Assembly (NCBI RefSeq): GCF_022539315.1
Contig: NC_066313.1
Span: 14,759,764 to 14,823,763 of the forward strand
From: Serinus canaria
Taxonomy: Eukaryota > Chordata > Aves > Passeriformes > Fringillidae
Direction of reading: 5' to 3'
Length of the DNA: 64,000 bases
Position numbers and translations under genes: made by a program. A model generated the notes under the pieces. It was given only the letters and a program-made list of their open reading frames with translations, was not told where the DNA came from and made no database searches. Below are positions 1 to 11,390 of the stretch, piece by piece (positions within the stretch are counted from its first letter, which is position 1; every line of letters begins with the position of its first letter).

Positions 1-44
1 CTGCTGGGGTGTTGCAGTTGGCAAGAAGTGGCACTGTTGCAGCC

Positions 45-270
45 TGAAAAGAGGATATGTTCAGATTAGATATTAGGAAGAGGTTATAGACTCTTAGGTC
101 CTGGCAAAGGTTGCCCACAGAAGCTGTGGCTGCCCCATCCCTGGAAATGTTCAAGGCCAGGATGGACAGAGCTTGGAACAGCCTGGTCTAGAGAAAGGTG
201 TCTCTGCCTATGACAGAGGTTTGGAACTGGGTGATCATTAATGTCTCTTCCAATACCAACTATTCTAACA
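45..270 (+). mobile_element. CR1 LINE 3' fragment (in DGAT2 intron)
   Basis: Diagnostic avian CR1 phrases are present: TTAGATATTAGGAAGA, GGTTGCCCACAGAAGCTGTG and GGAACTGGGTGATCATTA. The copy is 5'-truncated and reads in the sense of DGAT2. Confidence 0.85.
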
Positions 271-1208
271 GATGGAGAAAAATTAAATTTGATCTCTGTT
301 TCTGTAGGATGATGCAGCAGCCTTGCTGTGTTTTGTCCTGTGTGCTTCCTCAGTACACTGCATGTGTACTGCCTGGGGAAGATGCTCTCACACATGGGAT
401 GCTGCTGCTACCTATAGCATCAAAAAAAACCCCTCTGGCAGTAGTGGTACCAGGGAATGGGTTGTTCTGTGCTAGCTAAGACAGCTGTGGAGAGTCCATG
501 CTCTGCAAACAGAGGAGCAAATGGTTAGGAATACTGCACAGCAATGTGATCACAACTCCAAGTGCATACCCTGCAGGAATCAGAGATGGCTTGAGGTGTC
601 TTGTTGACCCTTTGGCATGTAGGCCAGGGCAGAACCTCTTAAAAGGAGGGATAATTTCCAGTGGTTACCACCCTTCTGCACATTTTCCCACTTGGGAGGT
701 GGCCAAAAGGCCCATTAACTGGTTGGCTCCTTTTTCGGGCATTAGCTGAACTTGCTTCTGCTGTGAGACAGTGATGTTTATGTTCTTTCTGCCTCATACT
801 GGGATGTGAGCCACTAATGTGCTGAGAGAGGGCCTGGAAGGAGGTAGCTGTGGCTACAGGACTGAAGAACTGGATTGGTTTGGGCAAGAGGTGTGTCAGA
901 ATACTTTAGGAAGGAGTAGAAAAGCAGAATGCCCAGGCTGCAGCAGCCCATGCCCTATTCCTACCTGGCTGGCTGGCTTCTTGTGTGTGAGATCAGCATG
1001 TTTATCTTGCTCCCTCTGCTCAGGAAACTGAAGTCTAAATGGCTGTTCCTACCAGAGCCTCTGAAATCCAGGAGAGCCTTTACATGAACTCTTAGGCTGT
1101 TCTCCCTGATGGGACCTGGGGGATGTGAATTTTTTTTTTTTGCTTCTCCCACTTTTATTTGCTATCTGAAAATATCCATTTTCAATTGAGCTCTTTTTTC
1201 TTTCCTAG
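271..1208 (+). other. DGAT2 intron, no further feature seen
   Basis: Past the CR1 fragment no exon, repeat or RNA gene is recognised. The coding exon that should precede the one at 1209 is absent, so it lies left of the window. Confidence 0.7.
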
Positions 1209-1413
1209 CTGGTTAAAACCCACAATCTGCTGACCACCAGGAATTACATTTTTGGGTACCATCCACATGGCATCATGGGCTTGGGTGCCTTTTGCAACTT
1301 CAGCACAGAGGCCACGGGTGTCGGCCAGAAATTCCCTGGGATCCGACCGTACCTTGCTACCCTGGCTGGGAACTTCAGGATGCCCATATTGAGGGACTAC
1401 TTAATGTCTGGTG
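1209..1413 (+). CDS. DGAT2: DGAT2 coding exon with HPHG motif (likely exon 5 of 8)
   Basis: The exon is 205 nt, entered in phase 0 after a TTTCCTAG acceptor and left one base into a Gly codon at a GTAAGC donor. It begins LVKTHNLL and carries HPHG (1260-1271), whose His residues are required for activity in this acyltransferase family. It continues with a conserved FSTEA and GIRPYLATLAGNFRMP. The upstream exon is outside the window, so the partial gene starts here. Confidence 0.97.
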
Positions 1414-4400
1414 GTAAGCACAATCACACTGTGCCATTTCTGCTTTTGCTCTTGGCTCTGGGCTGTCTTCACCTCTGTCAAGTGAAAAGCTGTGTTGGAA
1501 GCTCATGTAACCACTTCCTACTGGTAGCATCACCCAAACATTGCTTTCATATGGTTGTCAGGAGGAAGCTATGAATAAATGTGGGAAATCCTGTCTCGTG
1601 GAAGGTGTCCCTGTCCCTGGCATAGGGTTGGAACTGGATGGTCTTTAAGGTCCCATCTAACCTAAACCATTCTGTGAATATGACTAGTTCAGGCTGCAGG
1701 GACTGCTGTTCCTCTGTGTTCATCCTTAACTCTAGGATACTCTTGTCCAAAACCATAGTAAAGATATCGGACACCTGTAGTCGTGGAAGGTGGAGATGTG
1801 GAACCAAGTTGTCCTAGTTATTGTGTGAAGGTACAGTAAGAAGTTGCACTGACTGAAAATACTGAGTAACCACAGCCAGTTCAGCTCCTGGGCTCACTAC
1901 CACATCACTTGTCACACATCTGTGTTTGGTGGTGGTGGATGCTGTCTCCACCCAGTCACACTCGTGGGTGCCTGCCAGGGCTAAAGAGTCTGGAGTATTG
2001 CAAGATACCAGCTGTTCACAGACCCCCTTCCCTGGATGTGTTCCTGTTGATGGATCCCACAGATTATGCAGTGATGTAAGTGTGCTAAATTATATTAATA
2101 GGTCTGTTTTAATGGAGTCCAGGATCTTAATGCTGGAGGGCTTGTAAGTTATGATTGGGCAGAGGAAACAGTGTTTAAAATACCAATAGTGTTCTTTCAC
2201 GGCCTGAGCTTCCTTTTCTGAGTGAGGATGCCTGTCAGATAGAGGTGAGGGAGTCATACTTAAAGACTGTGGATTGAGCAATCCAGCAACCTTTTTGCTG
2301 TTTCTGGAACTGATTCATCAATAACTGACTTTACTAAGATATCTGTTTTAAAATACCATGGCTGGGAAAACAATAGGAAAACTGTATTTGACTCTGACTG
2401 GTTAGAATTGACTATTTCTGAGATTACTGTCTTAATTGAGGGAGAGATAAACTAACTTGGATCTGGTGCAGAGAAAGTTTTTGTCCCTATCTAGAAAGGA
2501 CATATCTCAAGCTGGTTTTTGTCTTCCTATACTGATGTTAGTTGCTGTGTGAAGCCCTAATTTTGGAATTCCCAGGACAGCAGTACATGAGAAGTTGGGA
2601 TCTGCTTTCCAGTCTGTCACAACTGTAAATTTAGTTGTGTTGCCTAAGTTTCCATGCAGCCTGTTTATATTTAAAAAAAAAAAAAAAAAAAATCTTTATT
2701 CTGTTCAGTATGACTGGCAAACAAGTCTTGTGGCCAGCCAGAGCTGTTTTCTCCTTTTTGGAAGGAACGTGGAAGTAGGCATTAGCAACATTGTTGCTGG
2801 CTTGGCTATCCCTGAGCATTGTGCTTAAACCAGAGCAAAATTGTGCTTCTTCAGTTCCTGGGATCTAAGCAAGCCTACAGGTGTCATGAATTTATCTTCT
2901 GAAAGCCATAATTTGTCTTCACTTTCCTATACTGGAACTTAAGAGTGCTGATGCAAAGGGTTTAACATCATTTGGAAAATGCTGATTAATTCCCTCAGTT
3001 CTTTTTTCTGTGGATCAACCACTTCCAGGTGGAATTATAACAAATCCTAACACTGTACCAATACACGTAGTTGGTTTACAACTAGTATGAATTCTTAATT
3101 GTACAGGCTACTAGAGGTTAAGGTACAGCAGAATCACAGGCACTTTCCTCAGAGTATGGATTTACATAAACACTCTGTCCCGTAAATTGCAAGAGCTTCA
3201 TATTATTTCAGATCTGTCTTAAAGGTCTGTCCATTTATTCTTTTTATATTGCTAAATCTATTCCACATCTACTCCACTACCTGATTTTGCTGAGGAATTG
3301 GTCAATATCAGACTCTTATCCATCAAAATAACACAACTGCTTTCTTCCTTTCTAAAGGTAAACCAAATCCTACTGCAGAGTTTAAATGGAGGGAGGATGT
3401 CTGACACCAGTGCCTTTGATATCACTAGATATAGAAAATCCTTGCTGAAGTCTTTTGATAAAGGAAAATTTTTGAGAGCTGATGTTTGTGGAGTTTGACC
3501 AAGTCTAGTGCTGCCAGGTCTGTGAACTGCTTGTTTGGTTGAGGAATAGGTTGCTTGCTAATACTGCCTGCTCTGATTAGAGGGAGATTGGACAGCTCAA
3601 CTTGCAATTGAGGCATAACTTTGTGCTGTAAGTATGAGAAGACCCTGAAGTCACCAGCCAATCTTGTAGCATGACCCTTGTGTCTGTCCTCCTAATGCAG
3701 GGATATGTCCTGTGAACCGTGACAGCATAGACTACATCTTGTCCAAGAATGGCAGTGGCAATGCCATCATCATCGTGGTCGGAGGAGCAGCAGAGTCCCT
3801 GAACTGCACCCCAGGGAAGAACTCTGTGACGCTGAAGAACCGGAAAGGATTTGTGAAACTGGCTCTACGGCATGGGTAAGGGCAGCCTCAGTGCTGGAGC
3901 AGTACTGCTGCCATGGGGAAGGTGCTTTTATTTGAACAGCTTGGTCTGGGTGAAGATGCCCCTGTTCAATGTGAGGGTACAGGACTAGATGGCCTTTAAA
4001 GATCCCTTCCAGCCCAAACCATTCAGTGATTCTGTTCCCCGAAGCAGCTGATACCTTGGAGGGATTCTGCTTTCTGCAGTTGTGCTGTGTTGTGTGGGTG
4101 TTTGCCCAGAGCATCAGATGCGTCCTTTGGCTTCTGCCCCTGAGCAAGGTGCAGGGGTAGGGGAATCCCTGGGACATCAGGAGGCTTCCATGGCAAGGAG
4201 ATGCAATGTCAGTATGGGATGATGACCTGTGCAGCCCCCCTGATGCCCCTGTGTCTAAAAGGAGATGGCCATCCAAAACAGGAGTTGAGTATATGTGGAA
4301 GCATGTCCCGTACCTGACTGCACAATGCTCCACAGGCCCATTGTCAGTACAATTCTCTTGTATGCCTTCAAAGTATATCTAGTATGTCATGCCAAGTCTA

Positions 4401-5697
4401 GCTGGCTTATGTCAGTACCTTGTGCTGCTAAAAAAGCTCTGGGCAATGGTACCAGCAGCTGGGCAGAATGGCAGAATGCCCAGCAGCAAGTGTGGGGCTG
4501 TCATAGGAGCTGCAGTCCAGGGGGTGGGGTCCTGAATCTCTCTGTCTTTCTAGGGCGGACTTGGTTCCTGTCTACTCCTTTGGGGAGAATGAAGTGTACA
4601 AGCAGGTGATCTTTGAAGAGGGTTCCTGGGGAAGATGGGTTCAGAAGAAGTTCCAGAAGCACATTGGCTTTGCTCCATGCATCTTTCATGGCCGTGGCCT
4701 CTTCTCCTCCAACACCTGGGGGTTGTTACCTTACTCCAAGCCCATCACTACTGTTGGTAAGGTTTTAGTATAAACATGCTGTGTGCCTCTCTAGGTAGCA
4801 GAATACTTGAGTTTGTGCTGTACATCTGCTGTAGTTTGGTCTTGAAGTCTTGACTATAAAATGACTTTCCCTTCTATATAAAAACATTCCAGCAAAACTG
4901 AGAATGAGCTTAGGAGAGTTTCCAGAGGTTACAAGCCTTCAATCAGTGTTCTGCTTCCAGGCAATTTTGCAAGAGAGCTCTTTTTTGGGGGAAAAAGCTG
5001 TAGCTCTACTTTCTTTGGCCTTGGTTAGCTAAAGTCAGAAGCAGCCTGGCCCCCCATATTCCAGTGGGATGCATGTCTGACAGTTGAGTATTTAAAGCCA
5101 ATCCTAAAGCTTGCATTTGAGTCTTCTAACCCAAAGCAGCAGGACTTTAAGGGAGGAGGGGAAAAAGGTCAGCTTTGCTTTTGTGGTGTGTTTAGGGGAA
5201 TGCCTAAGAAGAACTGACCCTTGGCTCATGCTAATTGAGGAGGGATTTATCACTCTGCTGTAAACAGAAGGGGGACTTCCTAGCCACCTTGAACAGTAAA
5301 TGCTTTTGTATAGCTAAAGCAGATCTGGTATTGCTGCAGATGTGGTGTGTGTCCTTGCTTTGGGACAGTTGTACTTCAGAGCCTGGTAAAACTATGGGGA
5401 ATCAGGCAAACCTCTGCTATAATGGCAAACTGTGCTGTGCCAGAATGGATGTGCTGAACTACCGTAGCTGTGTCCATAGAGGACAAATCACTTAAGTTTT
5501 AGGAGCATTTAAGCTAATATGGATTTGTCCCTCTTTTATCAGTTGGAGAGCCCATCACCATCCCCAAGATTGATAATCCATCCCAGAAGGATGTGGACTT
5601 CTACCATAGCATATATGTGGACTCCCTGATCAAACTCTTTGACAAATACAAGAGCAGATTTGGCCTGCCGGAGACTGAGGTCTTGGAAGTCAACTGA
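1209..5697 (+). CDS. DGAT2: DGAT2, C-terminal part (four coding exons: 1209-1413, 3701-3875, 4554-4756, 5543-5697)
   Basis: Diacylglycerol O-acyltransferase 2 transfers an acyl group from acyl-CoA to diacylglycerol, the last step of triacylglycerol synthesis, at the ER and lipid droplets. The joined exons are 738 nt: 245 codons plus TGA. Counted against the 388-residue human protein as I remember it, they cover residues 144-388 with no gap. Visible signatures are the HPHG acyltransferase motif at 1260-1271 and the family block beginning R-K-G-F-V-K at 3841 and ending V-P-V-Y-S-F-G across the next junction. The C-terminus is PETEVLEVN. Splice phases agree (1, 2, 1) and all introns are GT/AG. 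The N-terminal membrane hairpin and 5' exons lie left of the window; the preceding exon is not in bases 1-1208. MOGAT paralogues are less likely given near-identity to human DGAT2 through the C-terminus. Expression and splicing are not tested here. Confidence 0.97.
1590..1682 (+). mobile_element. CR1 LINE short 3' end
   Basis: Only the last ~90 bp remain: GGTGTCCCTGTCCCTGGC and GGTCCCATCTAACC, ending in AACCATTCTGTGAATATGA. It lies in a DGAT2 intron, sense strand. Confidence 0.8.
1683..3700 (+). other. DGAT2 intron, mostly unique sequence
   Basis: No coding exon or recognised repeat apart from the A20 run at 2673. AT-rich with scattered short pyrimidine tracts. Confidence 0.7.
2673..2692 (+). 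repeat. A20 homopolymer in DGAT2 intron
   Basis: An uninterrupted run of 20 A with no recognisable retroposon body upstream. Confidence 0.9.
3701..3875 (+). CDS. DGAT2: DGAT2 coding exon (likely exon 6)
   Basis: The exon is 175 nt between CTAATGCAG and GTAAGG. It reads GICPVNRDSIDYILSKNGSG, then the IIIVVGGAAESL stretch and NRKGFVKLALRHG. The second half is the first part of the DGAT2-family signature that follows the active-site block. The window's SLNCTPGKNSV differs from human SLSSMPGKNAV at a variable loop. Confidence 0.97.
3930..4035 (+). mobile_element. CR1 LINE short 3' end
   Basis: GATGGCCTTTAAAGATCCC followed by CAAACCATTCAGTGATTCTG is the CR1 terminus. It lies in the DGAT2 intron before the exon at 4554. 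Confidence 0.75.
4554..4756 (+). CDS. DGAT2: DGAT2 coding exon (likely exon 7)
   Basis: The exon is 203 nt between TTTCTAG and GTAAGG. It encodes ADLVPVYSFGENEVYKQ, EEGSWGRWVQKKFQ and FHGRGLFSSNTWG, all diagnostic of DGAT2. It completes the R-x-G-F...F-G family signature begun in the previous exon and ends one base into a Val codon. Confidence 0.97.
4757..5542 (+). other. Last DGAT2 intron, unique sequence
   Basis: 786 bp with a GTAAGG donor and TTTTATCAG acceptor. I see nothing else in it. Confidence 0.75.
5543..5697 (+). CDS. DGAT2: DGAT2 last coding exon and stop
   Basis: The exon has 155 coding nt after a CTTTTATCAG acceptor. It reads VGEPITIPKIDNP, then LIKLFDKYKSRFGLPETEVLEVN and TGA at 5695-5697. 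The C-terminus matches the end of the vertebrate protein exactly, so the stop is native. The segment from IDNPSQKDVDFYHSIYVDS to the KLFDK block is the most diverged from human. Confidence 0.97.
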
Positions 5698-5844
5698 AGG
5701 CATTGGCTCAGCAGCACCTCCTTCTCTCAGAACCAACACATCGTTTCCAAGAGTCCAAGCTGTCACTGTGTACTTGAAAGCGTGTGTGGGTATATGTATT
5801 CTTCAAAGCAAGTGTTTAAAGTATTGCTAAACCACTTTAAAAAT

Positions 5845-5850
5845 AATAAA
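5845..5850 (+). terminator. DGAT2: Proximal poly(A) signal candidate of DGAT2
   Basis: AATAAA lies 148 nt past the stop codon. A genomic run of 20 A begins at 5894, 44 bp downstream, which would cause oligo-dT internal priming and could exaggerate the use of this site in cDNA data. Confidence 0.55.
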
Positions 5851-5893
5851 GGCTTTGCTTTAGAGAAATCCCATTACAAACATCTTTTTATAC

Positions 5894-5913
5894 AAAAAAA
5901 AAAAAAAAAAAAA
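5894..5913 (+). repeat. A20 homopolymer in the DGAT2 3' UTR
   Basis: 20 A encoded in the genome, 44 bp past a poly(A) signal. The gene around it has introns, so this is not a retrocopy tail. Confidence 0.9.
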
Positions 5914-6944
5914 GCACAACTCCCCATTGCTGTGAGAATTTGGATAAATGGTTGCCTTTGTAATCTGCTATATAATGCTGTTGGATGAAGAGCAATGAAT
6001 TAGAAAAATTCGTACAGCTACTGTACCCACTAGCACAAGCAATTTTGGGAGAGTAGGATTCATCTGATTTTCAGTCTAAAAAGCAGCATGTTGATTTGAG
6101 CAGCAAGGCAGTTTTATGGGTGTGTTGCACAAGAGCCCTCTTGAGACATGCTCATGTAGTACAAGGGTATTTCTGCTTTGGAAAAGCCCTTTCTGGAAGT
6201 ACAGTTGGGCTGCCAACCCCCCTGCTGTGGCATCTGTGCTGGATGGTGCAGAGAGAGTCAGGTGAAGCTTGATCCATAGTGTAGTGGGTGATTTTGTGGC
6301 TGTAAATTCAGCACTGTATTTAAGATGGAAGCAGGGATGTCAGTTTAGAAGCAGGTATGTCCCAGGTTCTGCTTGCACAGAGGCTTATAGCTGGAAATAT
6401 GAGACTTCTTCATAGCCACAAAACTCCAAGGATAAGCTCTAGGAGCAGTGGGATGGTGCAGTCGTGTAGCCCTTGTGTTGCAGACTTTTAGGGTAGATTT
6501 TAGAGGAAAAATGCAGTGGGGATATTGATGCACATGCTTTGGATCCCAGAAGTATTTGGGGAAATCTAGAAGTTACTTCCGGCCTGAAGATGGCTTCTAA
6601 TTACTCCATCCATTGAATGTAAAGGAGCACAAATAGAATCTAAAGTGAGCTACTTTTAAAAGTATTTATAAAATGTTTATGTGGATGTAAACGCTGCTTG
6701 TAGTGAGACTTCTTGGGAGTACAATTTGTTTATGTATAAACCCGAAACACTGCACTACTTGCATGTCTGACCTGCCTTTTCAACCATTCAGTTGAGTGTG
6801 TTTTGAGCTCTAAAATGTGCCTTTCTTCTATGCAAGAGGATGGTACTTCACATTCCTGGAATCTTGCCTCTAAAGACAAATGTTCATCTGTCATTTGATA
6901 GAGTATTGTATTACAGAGTATCAGTTTTTGTACAAATTTCTAGA

Positions 6945-6950
6945 AATAAA
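6945..6950 (+). terminator. DGAT2: Distal poly(A) signal candidate of DGAT2
   Basis: An AATAAA hexamer is followed within 60 bases by GT-rich sequence (GTGTTGCAGGGTTTGTGG), a typical downstream element. It gives a 3' UTR close in length to that of mammals. Confidence 0.55.
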
Positions 6951-7124
6951 CTTGGGCAAAAATAGTGGGCTGCTTTGGTCCCTTCAGTGTTGCAGGGTTT
7001 GTGGCTGGTATTACAGCAGTAATTTGTATGATTGCAGTTGTGCCTTTTTTCCTATGGGGGAAAAATGGTTTGTCTCTACAAAAGCAGACTCACACCAAAA
7101 TCACCATCTCTGGAAGTGTGTAGT

Positions 7125-7205
7125 GGTAGATCTGGAAGAGTTAGGTTAAGGGTTGGACTTGATCTTAAAAATCTTTTCCAAGCTTAATAATTTTGTTCTA
7201 CCATC
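7125..7205 (+). mobile_element. CR1 LINE 3' end, diverged
   Basis: GGTTGGACTTGATCTTAAAA and CTTTTCCAAGCTTAATAATT resemble the CR1 terminus of the 'GTTGGACTCGATGATCTTA' subfamily. The copy is short and degraded. Confidence 0.55.
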
Positions 7206-7534
7206 TGCATGCTCCCTGCAAGGGGCAGCCAGGATAGTTTAAGCAAATCTTTATGGTTTAAAGTTGGGGTTTTGCCTGAGAGTGTACAAGGAGCTGAGGC
7301 AGCTTCCATCTGTGGACCTCCACTGAACAGATAGAGAAAGCACATTCCCTATTGCCCCTTACAGCAGATTACTTTGGGTTTACATCCCTGGTCCTCAGGT
7401 GAAGAAATCCTTCCAGCCCCTTCCAGTACTTAAAAGGGAGCTTTATAAAAAAGAGTGGCTTTCTATGCAGAGTGCTTAGTGATAGTACAAGAGCCAAATA
7501 ATAACTTCTATGAATAGGCAATAAACCTAATAGA

Positions 7535-7750
7535 GAAGAGATTTAGATTGGATATTGGGAAGAAATTCTTCCTTGTGAGGTGATGAGACCCTGGCACAGG
7601 CTGCCCAAAGAAGCTCTTGCTGCCTCATCCTTGAAAGTGGTCCAGGCCAGCAACCTGGTTTAGTGGAAGGTGTCCCTGCCCCGTGGCAGGGGAGTTGGAA
7701 TGAGGTGAACTTTAAGGTCACTTCAATGCAAACCAATCAGTGATTATTCT
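7535..7750 (+). mobile_element. CR1 LINE 3' fragment
   Basis: TTTAGATTGGATATTGGGA, then AAATTCTTCCTTGTGAGG and CTGGCACAGGCTGCCC, ending in the CR1 terminal segment. It is intergenic, downstream of DGAT2. Confidence 0.85.
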
Positions 7751-8539
7751 TGTCAGAGCCCCTGGACATCTACTACTGGAGGTGCAAAGTGCTGCAGAAA
7801 TAGTTCACAGTGCTGAAAAGGTCATGTGGGCTCTTCTAGTAACAAGGGAGGTTTTAACCTGTTGTTATTGGGCTGGGTCTGGCCTGTGAACCATGGAAGC
7901 AATCAATCTGTGCTGGCTGACTTTCACAGCCTCACAATGCTGTTCTCCACGGTGGAAGCCGAACTTACTCTTTGCCCTTTTCAGGCGTGGCCAATGGAAT
8001 TTTAAAGTCTCCTGCTCAGGAAGATAAACCTGGTGTGTTGCTTGCTTCCCCTTTTCCTCACCCCTAGAAGGATTGATTTGTATATCTGTGTTCTGCTAGC
8101 TGACTTGAAGGTTGTGTTTCCAGTGACTTCTCTGGAAATGAGTAGCAAGAAAAGCTCTGCCCAAACCACCTATAACTACTTGTGACATGTCACTGGAATT
8201 CACCTTTGAGAAATCCATGAAATGGAGGTCAGTTCTTGCAGAGCTTTTTCCACGCAGTGTTTTGATTATCAAGTTTTAGATCAAAGCATAGCTGCAGACT
8301 GAAAATCCCCTTAACACAGGAGGGAGAGAGTTATTTCAGACACGGCTCCATTGCAAAAAGGGATATACTAATGAATATCCTGTGATTTTCCATACTACAA
8401 GGTTGGACCAGCTCTGCTGAATTCTTGGTTGTGCTAAGAGTGCAACAAGAGATTGATACTGAACATGGTTCTTGTGCTATTACCAGTCTGTGAAGGAGGA
8501 ATTTTTGTCTGACCTCGGCTCATGCCCATGTTGTCTCAT

Positions 8540-9125
8540 ACAATAGTGTGCAGAAGGCCAAATGCATCGTGGGCTGATCTTAGAGTGTGGCAGCATCTCA
8601 AGGGAGGTGATCTGGTCCCTTTGCTTGTGAGGTCCCACCTGTGCTGCTGCCTTCAGCTCTGGTGTCCCCACAAAGACACAGACCTGGAAAGTCCAGAGGT
8701 GGCCATTCAGAGGCTCTGAGGGCTGGAGCATGTCTCTGCAGACAGACTGGGAAAGCTGAGGATGTTCAGCCTGGAAAAGAGAAGGCTTCAAGGAGATCTT
8801 AGAGCCCTGCCAGTGCATAAAGCAGCTCCCAGAACTGTAGAAGGACTTGGACAAAGGTGTGGAGGGATAGAACAAGGGGCAATAGCTTCACAGTGACAGA
8901 AGGGCAGGGTTAGAAGGGTTTTAGGAAGAAATTCTTCACTGTGAAACAGTGGCACAGGTTGCCCACAGAAGCTGTGGCTGCCTCATGCCTGGAAGTGATC
9001 AAGGTGAGGTTGGATGGGTCTTGGAGCAACCCAGTCTAGTGGAAGGTGTCTCTCCCATGGCAGGTGGGTGGAACTGGATGATCTTTAAGGTCATTTTCAA
9101 TTCAAACCATTCTGTGCTTCTGTGA
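8540..9125 (+). mobile_element. CR1 LINE fragment, ~0.6 kb
   Basis: A longer CR1 3' UTR copy includes TTCAGCCTGGAAAAGAGAAG, GAACAAGGGGCAATAGC and GGTTGCCCACAGAAGCTG, plus the terminus near 9,120. The 5' part from about 8,480 is less certain. Confidence 0.85.
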
Positions 9126-9164
9126 GCTTAATCACTAATAGGAGTTAAAATTATCACCTCTGTG

Positions 9165-9362
9165 GTGATAAGCATTAGAACAGTCTGCCCAGGGAAGTGG
9201 TATAATCACGATCCCTAGGAGTGTTCTAAAAGTTTGTGGATGTGACTTGTGGACAATGGGTTAGTGGTGGCCTTGGCAGTGCCAGGTTAATGGTTGGACT
9301 CAGTGATCTTAGAGAAGACTTTTCCAGATATGACAGTTCTGTGATTCTTTGATTCTGTGACT
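9165..9362 (+). mobile_element. CR1 LINE fragment, second subfamily
   Basis: AGCATTAGAACAGTCTGCCC, ACAATGGGTTAGTGGTGG and GTTGGACTCAGTGATCTTAG mark a different CR1 subfamily from the copy ending 40 bp upstream. Confidence 0.8.
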
Positions 9363-9914
9363 GTGCTGTGTGTTGCTGGGACTGTGTCAGGATGGAATTG
9401 CTGTTCTCTTGCTGCCTTATCTAGGTCGCTTCCCTTGGCTGAGATAGGCTGCTGTCCACTATAGACCAGCCCTGATAAAGCTGTTCATACAATCTGTTGA
9501 GAAATGAGCATCTTTGCTTTCCTGTGGACCTGTCTTGCCTTTAGCTCAGCAACTTCCCCTTCCTCTGCTTTTGTTTAGCTTGGTATATGAAGTACATTTG
9601 CACTTCTCTGGTTCTTTAAGATCTCCCTGTCCTCCTAACATTTCTCATTATACTTGCAAGAATCCTGATAAATCTGTCCCTCATTACAGGCTGGAAGAGG
9701 GGACTTTCCACCTTCACCAGTTTTTCCTCATGTGTTTATACATAGTTACTGTCCTATTTTGTTGTCCTTGCCTCAAATCAGAGCTCTCCCTCTGGCAAAC
9801 AGAACAAAAGGGAACATGACTCAGTTTATGGAAAAAGCATGGCAGTTGGATGGAGGCCACCTGCAGTGATTTATCCCTTCCTTGACTGCCAGCCATGGGC
9901 ATCCTGAGCATGTT

Positions 9915-10375
9915 ACATGAATCCTGGGTTCAGTTTTGAGCCCTTCATGACAAGAAGGACATTGGGGGACAGAAATACGTCCACAGAAGGGAATGCAGCT
10001 GGGGAAGGGGCTGGAGTGCCAGAAGTGGCTGAGGGAGCTGGGTGGGGCTCAGTGTGGAGGAAAGGAAGCTTGCAGGAGAGTGAAGTCAGGTGAAGGTGGG
10101 CTCTGCTCCCAGGGGACATGGGACAGGACAAGAGGAAACAGCCTTAAGTTGCACCAGGGAGGGTTTACATAGTCTATTATGGAAAAATGCTTCACTGAAA
10201 GAGCAGTCAGGCATTAGAACAGGCTGCCAAGGGCAGTGACAGAGTCTCCATCCCTAGAGGGATTTAACAGAAGTGTAGGTGTGGTATTTGGGGACATGGG
10301 TTAGTAGAGGGCTCGGTATGGAATGGTGGGACTCAATGGTCTTAGGGGGCTTTCCCAATCTTTATGATTCTGTGG
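9915..10375 (+). mobile_element. CR1 LINE fragment, ~0.46 kb
   Basis: ATCCTGGGTTCAGTTTTGAG and AAGAAGGACATTGGG open the copy. It continues with GGACAAGAGGAAACAGCC, GGCATTAGAACAGGCTGCC and a decayed terminus. Same subfamily as the copy at 9,165. Confidence 0.8.
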
Positions 10376-11304
10376 GTTTGCTCAGCTGTTTTTTCCCTCT
10401 CTGTGAAAAGCAGGGCAGCATTATTTCCTACAACACCACCTATAAAGGTGGGATATCACCAGCTTGCTTTGAGCCCCACATTAATAAGCATAGCTAATGA
10501 AGGAGATTGAAAAAACAAACAGAGAGGATGTGCTGCCCCCATACGGTGCCTGTCAGTAACTCCATGATAATGTAACAGCCCCCAAGCATTTTGGGGAAAC
10601 ACCAAGTTGCAGTGCCAAGAAATCACTCACCCAGACTAGAACAGCCTTTCTTTGAGGGGGCAGAAACCAGAAATGGATGCATTACCCTCTAAATGAACGT
10701 TTTGTCAATTTAGCCCAAGCAGCAGTACCAAAAGGAATAACAAATTATTTTTCTACCGTGCACATTCTCAAAGCTTCATGCTATAAAATGATCCCCTTGA
10801 AAATGGTTCTGTTTGGCAACAGCTTAGATAATTGAAGTTTTTCCATTTAAACAAAAATCCATACTATCACAAAAATAGGCATATTCTTGCTGCCAATGCC
10901 AGGAATTCAAGGGACCACATTAGGCAGCTGAAAGGGCAGGAAGAAATGCTAATGTAGGGATTTCTCTATTTTGCTTTGTGGGTTTTTTTTTTTTTTTCTC
11001 TCAGATGGGGTTTTTAGAGTGAAGGTGTTTTAACAGGTTGTAAAAGGCCATAATGTAAGCCTGGTGGGATTTTGAACTCTGTCCATGGTCTGATTATTTA
11101 CTGGTTCCCTGATTCTTCTTAGATCTGATCCACACTTCTAGCTAATCGTACATTGGGAGCTTTTTCCCCAGTAGTTTTTGGCTTTGCACTGTGCTTTGAT
11201 CAAGGCAGTACAATGCAGGCAGGAGCACCCTCCTGCCACATTTGACTGAGCCAATATGCCAAAATGCCAATGCCCATATGCCTCTGTGCCAAAATGTCAT
11301 ACTG
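10376..11304. other. Intergenic unique block
   Basis: About 0.9 kb free of recognised repeats between CR1 copies, moderately AT-rich. No coding frame is supported. It could hold regulatory sequence, but nothing specific is visible. Confidence 0.4.
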
Positions 11305-11390
11305 CCATTCCGTGAGATCTTTGGAACAGTTGAGATTGATGATCTGAGAGGTCTTTTCTAACCTAAATGATTCTGTGATTCTATACTTTT
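11305..11390 (+). mobile_element. CR1 LINE 3' end
   Basis: GAGAGGTCTTTTCTAACC followed by AAATGATTCTGTGATTCTAT is the CR1 terminus; only ~80 bp remain. Confidence 0.75.

Larger units (their letters stand above)
5698..6970 (+). other. DGAT2: DGAT2 3' UTR (right limit approximate)
   Basis: No open frame or known repeat follows the stop. Two canonical AATAAA hexamers, at 5845-5850 and 6945-6950, offer a ~170-nt and a ~1.27-kb 3' UTR. The mammalian gene uses a 3' UTR of about 1 kb, so the distal site is the more likely main end. This is inferred from hexamers only. Confidence 0.6.

Noticed and set aside
1275..1574. 99-codon frame treated as its own gene
   Set aside because: Its first part is the DGAT2 exon in frame; after the GTAAGC donor it is intron read-through.
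3770..4333. 187-codon minus-strand open frame
   Set aside because: It is the shadow of the DGAT2 exon at 3701-3875 and its following intron.
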